Source of the DNA: Aricia agestis
Lineage: Eukaryota; Arthropoda; Insecta; Lepidoptera; Lycaenidae
Direction of reading: 5' to 3'
Length of the DNA stretch: 64,000 bases
Assembly: GCF_905147365.1 (NCBI RefSeq)
Contig: NC_056412.1
Location: 18,654,001 to 18,718,000, forward strand
Positions 31,966 through 44,083 of this stretch are shown in pieces. The notes under the pieces were generated by a model, which was given only the letters and a program-made list of their open reading frames with translations, did not search any database and was not told where the DNA came from. The translations under genes and the position numbers were made by a program. Each line of letters opens with the position of its first letter. Within the stretch, counting starts at the first letter, position 1.

Positions 31966-33213
31966 TAATATTATAAAGCGGAAGAGTTTGTTAGTTAGTT
32001 TGTTTGTTTGTTTGTTTGTTTGAACGCGCTAATCTCAGGAACTACTCGTCCGATTTGAAAAATTCTTTCAGTGTTAGCTAACCCATTTATCGAGAAAGGC
32101 TACAGGCTATATTTTATTATGCTGAGACTAATAGGAGCGAAGAAATAGAGGAAAATGTGGAAAAAACGGGGGGAAATTATTTGGAAGGGCATATTTGAAA
32201 GCGCTAATCTCAGGAACTACTGGTCCGATTTGAAAAATTCTTTCAGTGTTAGATAGCGCATTTATCGAGGAAGGCTATAGGCTATATTTTATCATGCTGA
32301 GACTAATAGGAGCGAAGAAATAGAGGAAAATCTATACTAATATTATAAAGCGGAAGAGTTTGTTAGTTTGTTTGTTTGAACGCGCTAATCTCAGGAACTA
32401 CTCGTCCGATTTGAAAAATTCTTTCAGTGTTAGCTAACCCATTTATCGAGGAAGGCTACAGGCTATATTTTATTATGCTGAGACTAATAGGAGCGAAGAA
32501 ATAGAGGAAAATGTGGAAAAAACGGGGGGAAATTATTTGGAAGGGCATATTTGAAAGCGCTAATCTCAGGAACTACTGGTCCGATTTGAAAAATTCTTTC
32601 AGTGTTAGATAGCGCATTTATTGAGGAAGGCTATAGGTTATATTTTATTGCGCTAGGACTAATAAGAGCGAAGAAATAGAGGAAAGTGTGGAAAAAACGG
32701 GCGAAATTATTTGAAATGGCTTATTTGAACGCGCTAATCTCAGAAACTACTAGTCCGATTTGAAAAACTCTTTCAGTGTTAGATAGACCATTTATTTAGA
32801 AAGGCTACAGGCTATATTTTATCACGCTAAGACTAATAGGAGTGAAGAAATAGTGGAAAATGTGGAAAAAATGGGGGAAATTTTTTGAAAGGGCTTATTT
32901 CAACGCGCTAATCTCAGGAACTACTGGTCCGATTTGAAAAATTCTTTCAGTGTTAGATAGCCCATTTTTCGAGAAAGGCTATAGGCTATATTTTATCACA
33001 CTAAGAATAATAGCAGCGAAGAAATAGAAAAAAATGTGGAAAAAACGGGGGAAATTATTTGAAAGGGCTAATCTCACGAACTACTGGAGAAATTTTTCTG
33101 TTATTAATTGGCATAGATAAGTAGACCACGTGAAGGATTATAGGCTATTTTTTGTGGACTGATTTGTCTGAAATATCTTATTTACGCGGGCGAAGCTGCG
33201 CGGAACGTTATAT
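31966..33213 (+). mobile_element. Helitron-like element expanded into a tandem array
   Basis: Begins TCTATACTAATATTATAAAG and ends 'tttacgcgggcgaagctgcg'. The start is present twice (31970 and 32333), so a block of about 360 bp is duplicated. Inside, the module starting GCGCTAATCTCAGGAACTAC recurs at 32026, 32201, 32382, 32557, 32731 and 32905, with a seventh partial copy at 33066, giving a period of 174-181 bp. No ORF. A minisatellite within a rolling-circle element is the simplest reading. Confidence 0.75.
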
Positions 33214-33842
33214 TTCGCGTGGTCACGACCGACATCACGCGTAAACGGCTAGACCCATTTAGCTGAAATTTGGTAAAAAGATACTTTGAGTCCCGAAAAA
33301 GAACATCTATACATTTTGTCCCGGAAAAATGTATGGTTACTGCACAATATACTTTTATGATTTGCGCGTAAACTATTCAATCTATTTTGATGGATTTTGG
33401 TATGGAGATACTTTGAGTCTCGGGAAAGGACAAGGAATACTAATTTTGTCCCGAAAATGTACGGTTCCCGCACAATAAACTTTTATGATTATCGCCTAAA
33501 CTATTCAATCTATTTTGATGAAATTCGCTATGGCAATATGGCAATACTTTCAGTCTCGGGAAAGGACAAGGGATACTTTTTATCCCGGAAAATATACGGT
33601 TCCCGCAGAATAAACTTTTATGATTCTCGCCTAAACTAATAATAATCTATTTTGATGAAATTTGGCATGGAGATTGGAGATACTAATTTGAATCTGGGAC
33701 AAGGAATGTTTTTTGTCCCGGAAAATGTGTGGTTCCCACACAATATACTTTTCTGATTTGCGCGTAAACGACTCAATCGATGTACGGGAACAACAGCTAT
33801 AAACAAAAGTCCACGCGGACGAAGTCGCGGGCAACAGCTAGT
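33214..33842 (+). mobile_element. Helitron-like element with about 130-bp tandem modules
   Basis: Runs from 'gtcacgaccgacatcacgcg' to 'ccacgcggacgaagtcgcgg' followed by gcaacagCTAG (33837-33840). The module with 'aactattcaatctattttgatg' and 'ttttgtcccggaaaatgt' recurs about every 125-139 bp (module anchors at about 33264, 33392, 33518, 33657). Open frames across the modules on both strands arise from the repeat and are not genes. Confidence 0.6.
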
Positions 33843-33894
33843 ACATTATGAATTCGTAAGTGTGTAACATGTCTTTCCGATTCGAATTTGTAGT

Positions 33895-34105
33895 ACTAGA
33901 TGACGCCCGCAACTCCGCTACGCCAAAATTCGTTTATCGCGCGATAACCGTCCGTTTTTGGCAACAAAAACTATCCTATGTCCTTTCCTAGGACTCAAGA
34001 TATCTCCATACCCAGCAAGATCGCTTCTGCGGTTTGGGCGTGAAGAGCTCTGGACTTTGGAACGGACAGGTACACACTTTTACAATTTGTATATATTGTA
34101 TAGAT
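33895..34105 (-). mobile_element. Helitron-like element
   Basis: Left end CTAGATGACGCCCGCAACTC is the complemented 3' end; the usual internal segments (cgtttatcgcgcg, tcctatgtcctttcc) follow. The 5' end is degraded near 34090. Confidence 0.5.
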
Positions 34106-34285
34106 AGTTAAGTAAGGATTTTTGAACCCACATATTGTGACGGCCTAGTAAACAGATCGATTAACGTAAAAATAAACAACAACAAGTCATCCAAGATTAT
34201 CTACGGAATTTTTTCTACCCACCACTCAATTAAGTTAATAGAAAGAGCTCTTTGTGCCGCAAATTTATTGTGAAACTGGTGTTGT

Positions 34286-34600
34286 TAGGGTTCCGTACCC
34301 AAATAGGGCATGTCCGTTCAATGCAACCGTGTACTACCAGACTGTATCTCAAGAACCACCACAGATGGACAGACAAATTTTCACGAACTATGTAGATTTT
34401 TTTGCTTGCCGCCAAAAAAAGTATGTATAGGGGGGTACTAAAAGTATATAAACGTGTTTTTTTTGTTTTTCCTCCATATCAATAATTTATTTTAATATTG
34501 ATAAGACGTTTTCTCTCTACTGTTGTCTTCCTAGTCAATGTTTCGGAACTCTTCGCGCGCAAATCGCACTTAGCCGGTTTTTTAACTCAATTAAATTAAT
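34286..34600 (+). repeat. GGGTTCC repeat
   Basis: Starts agggttccgtacccaaat and ends 'ctcttcgcgcgcaaatcgcacttagccgg'. Order of segments matches the full copy at 61822. Confidence 0.6.
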
Positions 34601-34751
34601 CACTAGCTATTTGACCCAGCAGCTCGGTATTCGATAAAATACGAATAAAATGACATTTTCTAAAAATGATTCCTAGCTAGATCGATTTATCGCCCCCGAA
34701 ACCCCCTATATACTAAATTTCATGAACATCGTTGGAGCCGATTCCAAGATT

Positions 34752-34945
34752 CCAATTATATATAAAATTCTCGTGTCACAATGTTAGGCCGCGTGAGTAC
34801 GCGGCCTAACATTTCGGAACATAAGCCGTTTCGGAGGAGTCTCCGAAACGGCTTTACTGATTTTAACCAAATTTTATATGCATATTCAGTGGGTCTGAGA
34901 GTCGGCTACTGGGTACTTTTTATATTGATAAGTGCATTTGTTTAA
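34752..34945 (+). mobile_element. Helitron-like element with internal inverted duplications
   Basis: Same subfamily as 26724 ('tataaaattctcgtgtcaca'), but GTTAGGCCGC/GCGGCCTAAC (34783-34808) and CCGTTTCGGA/TCCGAAACGG (34827-34851) are inverted duplications that the 26724 copy lacks. The 3' half is missing. Confidence 0.5.
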
Positions 34946-35287
34946 TAAAATATAAGATAGATCAGGGCACGTGCCTTGACATTATGTCAATATTTTTTAA
35001 CCCCCCCAAAAAAGTATAAGTACAACGATTCAAAAAACCCATTTGTATCATTACCCAATTATTTTCACTCATTATTATCTTACTAGATTAGGTACGCCAG
35101 CAGCACCGTTGATATTTTTCTGGGATAAAAAATATCCTATGTCCTTTCCCGGGGCTCAGACAGACATACACACCTTTGCATGTATAATATTAGTAAGTAT
35201 TGATATTTTTGGAACTACATAGTAACACAGCTCTACAAATAGAGTTAATTTAAATAGTGTACCGTACATATAATTTGGCTTGTTCCG

Positions 35288-35487
35288 TGTTCAAGTACAT
35301 GCAGGTAATTGCGCTACAGTTTTAGCGCGAGCTGCAATTGTTCCTGGAGCTTTGTTAAATTCATGTCCAAATGTTAGAAGTGTAGAGCATGTTGCTAAAA
35401 TTGTGCTGTAACTGGTTTGTACTGTAAGATCAGTTTCACAATTATTTACTGCGTATGTTCCATCACAGGAAATCATTGGTAAATATC
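35288..35487 (-). other. Unidentified open frame of 61 codons, possible exon or pseudogene piece
   Basis: The minus strand reads an open frame from ATG 35476 to a stop at 35291-35293, extending a few codons upstream, with CDGTYAVNNCETDLTVQTSY and AARAKTVAQLPACT segments. It has a balanced composition unlike the flanks and four cysteines. A 125-bp palindromic MITE (35490-35615) sits immediately upstream, so a longer gene may have been cut there. I do not recognise the product, and it may equally be chance or transposon-derived. Confidence 0.2.
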
Positions 35488-35489
35488 GA

Positions 35490-35615
35490 CTTTAAATGAA
35501 CGTGGCAAAAAAAAGAACTAACGCCGCCATCATAATAATATTACAAAAACCCCATTTTTGACAGTTCTCCTTTACCGGTAGCCCCCGGCGCCCCCACCTA
35601 CGTTCATTTAAAGCC
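35490..35615. mobile_element. Short MITE with GGCTTTAAATGAACGT ends
   Basis: ACTTTAAATGAACGT (35490 on) and ACGTTCATTTAAAGC (to 35615) are inverted ends around an interior resembling 21490-21600. No ORF. Confidence 0.6.
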
Positions 35616-36158
35616 TTGTCGGTCTGCAGATGACGGACAAGTTACGATATTTGGGCTTATGTCAAGGTAATGTTAGTGGTGATCTGTTGGCTGGGTTTGA
35701 CATAACGCGACCACATTAGGTAGAGATCCACCATCTGCCCATGAATAAGTTTCCCTCATGGTACTTTTATGGTCATTTTAGCTTCGCAGTTCGTGTAAAA
35801 ACTTTGCTTTAAAACACGACTTTGTTGTATATTGTTACTTCCAAAGCTACAAATTACAAATAATGTTGCGTGTATGGTTGCACCGCTGCGCCGCGCGCCG
35901 CACGGAACGCTTATTTTATTTTGTACCGACCACAAAACTAAAGAACTGTCTCACTTTTTGGGTGCCAGATATTTTTTCCTAAATTATTGTCCGCCATTGC
36001 GTTGGATGTTTGCGTCGTCTGTGTTTTTGGAGCTGAAAGGTGGTAAATGGCAAAGTTAATTTCTCATGTGGCTCTCCAGGTTGGCCTACGATGGATAATT
36101 ACAACTTAACTTCTCAGAGTATATATTTTTCTCAAGAGTTTTCAAATTATCTTGTACT

Positions 36159-36345
36159 AGCTGACCCGGCAACGACGTTTTGCCATATACATTATTTCTA
36201 GTATCAATATAGAAAAGATAAAACCTATTCTCAGACCTAACGAATATACAAACAAAATTACATTAAAATCGGTTGAGCCGTTTTGGGGGAGTTCGGGTAC
36301 AAATACTGTGATACGAGAATTTTATATAATAATAATAGAGATTAT
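36159..36345 (-). mobile_element. Helitron-like element, second subfamily
   Basis: Left end CTAGCTGACCCGGCAACGAC (complemented 3' end), right end 'acgagaattttatataataa' (complemented 5' end). Same subfamily as 26724. Confidence 0.55.
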
Positions 36346-36449
36346 AAACTAGACGACGCCCTCAACCCCGTGAAAATAATCCTATGTCCTTTCCCGTGTT
36401 ATAAAACTATTATGGTGTTATATTTCCATAATCTTCTAAATCGGTTCCA

Positions 36450-36876
36450 CTAAGGGCCACACGTACCACAAACACACCACATTGCAACAAAATGTCGTCA
36501 AGCAGTCAAGCAACGTGTGAATGGTGTCGCTGCAGCTTTTTGTAGTTGCGTTGTGGTACCGACAAAATGCCGACGTGGTTGCGTTGTCGCCAGTGGTTGC
36601 GATGTGGCTGCGTACGAAAGTCAATGAAACGGAGGGGGGGAAGAGCGCGGGCGGTATGCGCACACTGTCATTGCATCGACGCAACGTTGTGGTTGCGATG
36701 TGGTCGGCCGTGGTTGCGATGTGGTCGGTATCACACAAGTGGTCGACAACGACTGCAAAATGTGGTACGTGTGATTGGTCCAGTTAATTTACAATACGAA
36801 ATAATTTATTATACTCCCGACCACGTGGTGTGGATGTGGTTGTCATGTGGCTGTGGTACGTGTGGATTGGCCCTAA
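36450..36876. mobile_element. MITE rich in GTGGTTGCGATGTGG modules
   Basis: 'taagggccacacgtaccaca' at the left pairs with 'tgtggtacgtgtggattggcccta' at the right. The interior has repeated GTGGTTGCGATGTGG-like modules (36590, 36690, 36711). Three overlapping open frames on both strands follow this repeat and are rejected as genes. Confidence 0.65.
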
Positions 36877-37484
36877 AGCGTAAAGAGGTAAAAGACAGAC
36901 ATGCATTCGCAATTTACATTAGTAAGGATCTCAGAACAGGGAAATAAGGAGAAGTGTTATATGGAAACCTATGTCGCCGACTTCAATGACACTATATTGT
37001 CAGAATAGTGTCAACGGTACACGGTCTAGTGATGTCCAGTCTATCTACGGTGTCGATTAATTATTATTACGACGATATCGATGCATTTTGGTAGGTATTT
37101 AAATACTATTAAAAGAAAGAAAGTGATACATAATTAATATTACAGAGTCTAACAAAATTAACTTAAAGGCCGAAAGGGGTTGAAATCATCCATGATTACG
37201 AAAAACTTTTACTATGCGACCAACTCAATTCGGCAAAATAATCAGCTGTTTGGCAAAATCGTAACTAGGCAATATTATATTATATTATATAACCAGATGT
37301 TAAGTTGGAAAAAGATAAATATGTCTGCGAAAACCGCATTGAAATCGGATCAGTAGTTTTCGTGTGATGCTGGAACAAACATACAGACACAAAACAGACA
37401 ACAGACAGACACAAAAAACTAGCCACAGTTTTGGCTTCTATAGCGATGTAGTAACATCCCCCGCTTATTATTTTTTTAATATCT

Positions 37485-37905
37485 TTAAGAAGGAAAAAAA
37501 GGGACCCTATTCCTAAGACTTCGATGTCTTATTATCTGTCTCGGCTGTATATCTCAATAACCGCTACTCTTCTGAAATTTTCACAGATTGTGTATGTCTG
37601 TTACCGATAAAATAACAGATACTAAAACAAATTAAATTTAATATTTAAGGGGGGCTCCCACACAACAAACGTGATTTTTTTGCTATTTTTTGCTCGATAT
37701 CAATAATGGCAACAGGTACTAGGTAGGCACTTGAAAAGGACAAAATACTCCATTGTATTTATACTTTAACAATTAATAGTAAAATTAAAATAAACTAAAT
37801 AATTAAGGATTCGTACAAAAACATTATTTGCCTAATTTTGCTCTATTATGATAAGGAACCTTTCGTGCGCGAGACCAACTCGCACTTGACCGATTTTTTT
37901 CATAC
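37485..37905 (+). repeat. GGGTTCC repeat, diverged copy
   Basis: 'aaaagggaccctattcctaagacttcgatgtc...ccgctactcttctgaaattttcacagattgtg' to 'ttcgtgcgcgagaccaactcgcacttgacc'. The extreme 5' end is missing. Confidence 0.6.
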
Positions 37906-38077
37906 ATTTCTCTTTGAATTTTGCGTCTTTGGGAAAACTGAAATAGGACTAAAAGCGATGAAGGTAATCATTCTTCAAAGATGCACTAATTATTGTAAGT
38001 TATTATATGAGTAAGCATTAAGCACCACTTCTTTCGACTATAAAATAAAACTTCCGCATATTTATAATAAATTTAGA

Positions 38078-38378
38078 CCTTCCGCGCGGCTTCACCCCCG
38101 TTAATTAGGAATTTCAAAGACAAATGAGCCCACAAAAATAGCCTATGACATCATGTGGTCTACTTTTTATTTATGCCAAACAACATAAAAATTGCTGGAT
38201 GGTGCGTGAAATAAGTTCTTTCAAATAATTTTTTCCCGTTTATTCCACATTTTCCTCTGTTTCTTGGCTATGAGCTATCTAACTCTGAAAGAATACTTCA
38301 AAATTTCAAATCGGACTAGTAGTTCCTGAGATTAGCGCGTTCAAACAAACAAACTCTTCAGCTTTATAATATTAATGT
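38078..38378 (-). mobile_element. Helitron-like element
   Basis: Left 'gaccttccgcgcggcttcacc', right 'actcttcagctttataatatta', with the GCGCTAATCTCAGGAACTAC module in complement at about 38317-38338: a single-module relative of the array at 31966-33213. 38379-39393 shows nothing recognisable. Confidence 0.55.
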
Positions 38379-39393
38379 AACTAATAACGCAGCCGCATAA
38401 AAAATGTCGATAAAAATATCGATACCAAAATCTGCATCACACCACATCACTAGTGCCTTAGTTTGATAGTTCACGGAACATTTTTCGTGAAGAATATTTT
38501 TCGTGAACAATAATTGATTTTTAAATTAAAAAGTCGTATAAATTACAGTTGGCTGTGATAGGTGATCCCGCTATTTTTGAAATTCACAGTATCGCTGCAA
38601 TTTTTGTAAGTAATTATAGCACAAATCAGCATTTTGTTCGCAATTTACGGCGTAGTGAAAACGTGTTTGCCGTGGAGTGATTGACATACGACTGACAATT
38701 TGTGCCCATATGGGCAGGATTTGGCGACATGTGACAAGCTCTATAACATATCTCTTTCTTCTAAAATCTGTGGTAAGGATAAAGGCGCGTCTTCGACAAA
38801 AAAGCTGTCCATTGGTCCATTGAATTAGAATTTAGAATTCGAAAATAGAACACGAAATAAAAGTACAAAATGGCGCCGGTCTAATTGCATTCCTGATTCC
38901 CTCTGAAGCGTCGTAATTAACTTTGAATATTATGGTGTAACAAAGACACCCGAAACAATACACAATTAATTGTTAATTTGTCTGACTACTCTTGAATTTT
39001 TAACGAATTCTTAATTAATTTTCACATTGTAACTCATGTTGAAAAGACATCGTGTTCTAATTAAATGTCAAAAGCGTTTGTAAGAATAGAGTGTTGTATT
39101 TCTTATTAAATATTAATGAAATTTTTTATTGCATTAAGTATGGGTTTCAATGAAATAAACGAAAATGAAACAAAATGATTAGGTACTGATTAACTTCAGT
39201 AACTCAAAAAATTAATATCTGACTAGACGACCCGGGAAACTTCTTATCATTTCCCTCCTAATATTTTATAAACCTTCCCTTGGACTTCCGCGAACATTTC
39301 AAGAACCGTAACCAAAAGGCAAAAGGTGAAAACGTGACACCATCGTCGTGGTCATCGTCCATCTGCCTGCCAGGCTGTATCTCAAGAACCGAC

Positions 39394-39742
39394 AATAAGG
39401 GGGCAAACGAGCAAACGGGTCACCTGATGGAAAGCAACTTCCGTCGCCCATGGACACTCTCAGCATCAGAAGAGCTGCAGGTGCGTTGCCGGCCTTTTAA
39501 GAGGGAATAGGGTAATAGGGGAGGGTCGGGATGGGAAGGGAAGGGAATAGGGGAGGGTAGGGAAGGGAATAGGGTAGGGGATTGGGCCTCCGGTGAACTC
39601 ACTCACTCGGCGAAACACAGCGCAAGCGCTGTGCTTGCGCTGTGTTTCGCCGAGTGAGTGAGTTCACGCCGGTTTTCTGTGAGAACGTGGTATTTCTCCA
39701 GTCGAGCCGGCCCATTCGTGCCGAAGCATGGCTCTCCCACGT
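39394..39742 (-). mobile_element. GC-rich retroposon, copy d, with internal palindrome
   Basis: Minus-strand copy lacking the A-run end. In the head the segment around CGCAAGCGCTGT is duplicated in inverted orientation, making a perfect 75-bp palindrome (39593-39667, 35-bp arms, 5-bp spacer). 39360-39393 holds a scrap of GGGTTCC repeat ('caggctgtatctcaagaaccg'). Confidence 0.8.
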
Positions 39743-40980
39743 CTATTATAAAGATAATAAACTATCTAGTTACCATAGTAACACGTAAAACTCTCTCTCT
39801 TTATCTTCACATAACCCTCTCAACGTCGAGCGTGCTTAAAATATTGCAAAAATAGATCAAAAAGAATTTAAAAATTGACCCCAAAATAGAGGTAAAAATA
39901 AGAAAACGAAGGCCAGATTGTTGAATATTTAATGTGAGCTTCTCGTACGAACTAGGTTTCGTCTTGATATTCTGTTCCATTATTCAGCAAACCCTTAGCT
40001 CAAAACTCATCGGGATCGCATAGTTACCAACTTTTTAATGAGTAACATAATATTTGTAAATATATTTCAACAATGAAAACTTTACAGACTTTATCTTTAT
40101 TCTCCCTCACTAATAAAAGTATACACACTTGTACATTATAATTGTATAATATTTTGTCCTTGTCCGAAATGTAAGAAAGGAGCTTAGAAAAGTTAACTTA
40201 ACAGCTACCCGTCACACGTTTGTTAATCATTCGAGAGATTGTGAGCGTTTATAATGCAAATCACACTAGCTAAAAACCGAGCTTTGTGAGGGCTCGCGTC
40301 GTTTTTAACCCCCGACAAAAAAGAGGGGTGTTATAAGTTTGACGTGTCTGTCTGTTTGTCTGTCTGTGTGTGTATCTGTCCGTGGCATCGTAGCATCCAA
40401 ACGGGTGAACCGATTTTGATCTAGTTTTTTTTGTTTGAAAGCTGACATGATTGAGAGTGTTCTTAGCTATAGTTCATCATCATCAGCCTGCTCAGTGCTG
40501 GAAAATCGCGGTTTATCTGGTTCGTGAAAGGCCGTTAGCAACTTGCGGTCGTTTGATGAGTTTTATATTTATTTTGCATTCTGGTTCGTCATATTTATGA
40601 ATAACATACACATTAATGGTAATTTGACCTGGTGCTGCAGCACTGCACCTGGTAATCAATAGGTTACCCAACTCCTCACCAACTTAGAGCAGAGGTTTCG
40701 TCATTCGTGTTTGGGCTCATTTTAATTACAGCAATCAGTAAGACGTAGATAAACAGTAAGTATTTGCATGCTGTACTGCTGCAGCATCACCTGGATTCTA
40801 TAGGAACCGAGCTCCGTATGAACCCAAAGTGGAGGTTTAATGTTTGGGCTCATATTGACGGGCTCATCCAAGAGAACATTCATAGACGGTAATCTTTGCC
40901 TATTATTCTGCACTATAACCAACAAAAGTTTAAAAAGCATGAAATAAAATATTACTTTACAGTTAGGAATTATTTAAACT

Positions 40981-41560
40981 TTTTTTTTTTTTTTTTTTTG
41001 TTCAATATTGTATACAATGATACTACAGAATACAAGAAATCTTGCCTCAAAAACTACAAAGAGTTTATCTGGACAAGATGAGTGATGTCGCATTAGTTGA
41101 GTTTACTCAATAGATGTTTTTTAAGTTGCCGTCTATATTTACACTTGTCCCGATACAACTTTTGCAGGTCTTCTGGCAGCTCTTCTACAAATGAAGGTAT
41201 TAATGTCTTAAGCATTCTGCTTCCATAATAATTATTACAGTTTGGCTTAACAAATTTTGTTTTACAGGTTTGTCTTAAAATGCTGGGTCTTATTTTTTCT
41301 ATTAAAAGTGTAGGGTCATTAACTTCATTTAAAACTGCAAATTTAACAAGATCAAAAATGTGCATGACATTACAATACTCAAATAAGCCTTCCTCATTTG
41401 TTTTAAATTTATTTTTAACCGTTTTAGGTACAATCACTTTTAATATGCGTAACGTTAATGAATGTATATTAAGTAAGTGACTTTCAAACGATCTTCCATA
41501 ACTACTCAGTCCATAGTTAACAACCGACTGGGCCAACGATAAATAAAATAATCTTAAGGT
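40981..41560 (-). mobile_element. 5'-truncated LINE with intact ORF2 C-terminus
   Basis: The minus strand carries an open frame of 147 codons (41536-41093), then about 95 bp and an A-run (T-run 40981-40999). Its protein begins AQSVVNYGLSSYG, like the region just after the reverse transcriptase core of non-LTR retrotransposons (A-Q-S-x-x-x-Y-G), followed by L-rich and K/R-rich segments. The catalytic core is missing, so this is a 5'-truncated insertion from a LINE different from the one at 46.6 and 63.6 kb. The clade cannot be told. The frame has no stops, so it is probably recent. Confidence 0.65.
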
Positions 41561-44083
41561 TCTATAGGGTAACTTTTAGTAACTTAAAGTCAGTAAATAT
41601 TATTTCATTACTTTTTAAAGTTTTTTGGCGGGGGTTTTTTTAAATTTCTTAATTTAATTATTCGTGGTAATAATCTTCAAGGTAGTTTTTTTATATTTTA
41701 TTAGTACTAACGAAACCTTGAACTGAGCGATGATAAAATATCTACATATACAATATAAATAAAAATTTACTACGTTAAAGCACAACTCAAGAGGAGTGAT
41801 AGTTTTTCCGTAAAGTGTAAGTACCACAAAAGTGATCAAGTTGTGGGATATACTAGGGCTCGCTGATAATACACTGTACATAAAGTATTTTGAAGGAACA
41901 AAATGTGAGAAAATCTAGTGATACCAAGCTCGAATATAACTAATTACATAATAATATGTCAACTGCATTTTGGTAGGAATATACAAATACAATCAAAAGG
42001 AGTATACGCATAAACTTTGAAAAACAACCCTATTTTTAACGCAGTCGAGTAAAATTTTTTGTGTGATACGGATATCAAATGCGACCTATATCAAAGGATG
42101 CCCGCGTCAACTGCAGAAAGGAGCCAACAAACGATTGACCTTGTCCAAATGCGAATTCTAATGTGGTGGTAAAATATATCACCCAGGCCATTCAATAGTG
42201 TAAAACTAGCCGAAGGACGGGGTCGGAGTACGAGTAAAATGTCTCCGATATACGTGCCCCAAAGTCCTCACGTGTTGACAGTGATATGGACTGCGAAACT
42301 CCAGGAAAGCAGGAACATAATAGTATAATAATAACGTATTCGTAGCATACACGAATGTGAGCGGCACTTTGTCGATGCTATAACAATAACGTTATTACGT
42401 TGTACCTTCTTGTCCCATAAAATAATAATGAACGTGCAAATTAATTACTGATGAATTAAAATATTGATTTTCACTAGATTTTGACGTTCTTCATTATAAA
42501 ATAATCTAGTACAGAATTGCCCGTTCAGAGACTAGTCGCGAATAAATAGTTAAACATTTAAAAAGATTTATTGAGACAAATGAAGAGTTATTAGAGACCT
42601 TTACATTTAAAAGATTTATTAATGGATTTTGTTTTATTTAAAGCCTCCTCTGGGCCCATCCTTACCTCTCAATTTACTTACTCTAGCAGCTAGACGCTGA
42701 ATTTTCGATTTTTATAATATTTTTTGAGGTTAGATGAAAGGTTGAACAAATAATCTGAAAAAAAAATATTTTCATTTTCTTCATTTTCAGGCGAATGTGA
42801 AGTAACATTTTCAACCTATGAAAATGTTGAAACCAAATACTAAAGTAACTATCAAACCTTTTTAGAATCGTCAGAAATTCGTACCAATTTCGAGTAGAAA
42901 CGCTTATGCATCGGCATGAAATATGATTCTGTATCTCGATCGAGTATGATCCTGTAATTCTCAACTGGAATTTATTGGGGCGTCTCGAATCGCCACCAGA
43001 AAACGTTTTGTTATGAAAATACACGTGGAAACTTAAACAAACAGCTATATTTGTGTTATATTAACTATTAACAATGTTGTATATTGTCTAAACAATATAA
43101 GAGGTATCATTTACACAAATATTACTTTGTTTATTTTATTTGTACAATAGGAATTTTATTTGATTTAATACTTCGATCACAGTTTCCAGGAAATGCTATT
43201 GTATTCTATTGTTGTCGCGATCACCGGTGATCTTATGGGGCTTGACGAAACATGGGCGCATCGATGTTAATAACTTAACAAATTGCAGACAATTTTATTC
43301 TGAAAAATGAAAATGTTACGAAGTCTATACAGTTTTACAAGTATCATCTGGCTTTCGGTGGGCTGATTTCGTCAAACTTTCGTAGGTTTACATTAGCCGC
43401 TAGTGATATAAATGTATTAGTTGTTGAATCTACTATTTCATTGAATTACTAACGAATTAATCGAATGAAATCATTTAACTAACGGGCAAAGACTTGACGA
43501 GTTGGCCTACTTATAAAATTAAAATGGTTTCATTTAATGAATGCGTTAGACTTTCTATCAAATCACAGATTCAAATAGATGACTGCGACATATTATTATA
43601 CATAATGTGAGATAATATTATGATTGGGAAGATCTTCATTTGCGGCTTGCAAAGGAAGATCTTCCGACCGAGCGAGATAGCATGCTTGGTTAGGCCGAAG
43701 CCCACGTCTGACGTCATTTTAGACGTTCTATGTCTTGCTGATCTCAGAAACTTCGATAGCACAATGTAGGACATGAAGGCTGAGTTATTTACGCGTACAA
43801 CATAGTATTACAGCTTCATAATGGTCAAACCCAATGTTTTGAAAGTCAAATAACACCGCAAAACTCCATGGCACGCGTAAAATTGTAAAATTTATACGCT
43901 CCAAGCCTTTCAAAGAAGCTTAGTGAACATAAATATTTCCCTGGAGTTGGTAATGAAAACCGCGACCCTTCGGACTTGCGTTCTGCTCGAATAAATAATA
44001 AATATAATTAACTTTTACCTGAACGCTTCTAGAATTTTCTAGTAAATATCTACCTGTTTTCTCAATCGTAGAGAGGCTTTTGC
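41561..44083. other. Intergenic, mostly featureless
   Basis: AT-rich sequence with one copy of the CCGACCGAGCGAGATAGCAT dispersed repeat at about 43640-43790. The 113-codon minus frame at 42683-43024 shows no recognisable domain or splice context. No supported gene. Confidence 0.6.

Noticed and set aside
36436..36947. Three overlapping open frames on both strands
   Set aside because: All follow GTGGTTGCGATGTGG modules inside a MITE; the openness comes from the repeat.
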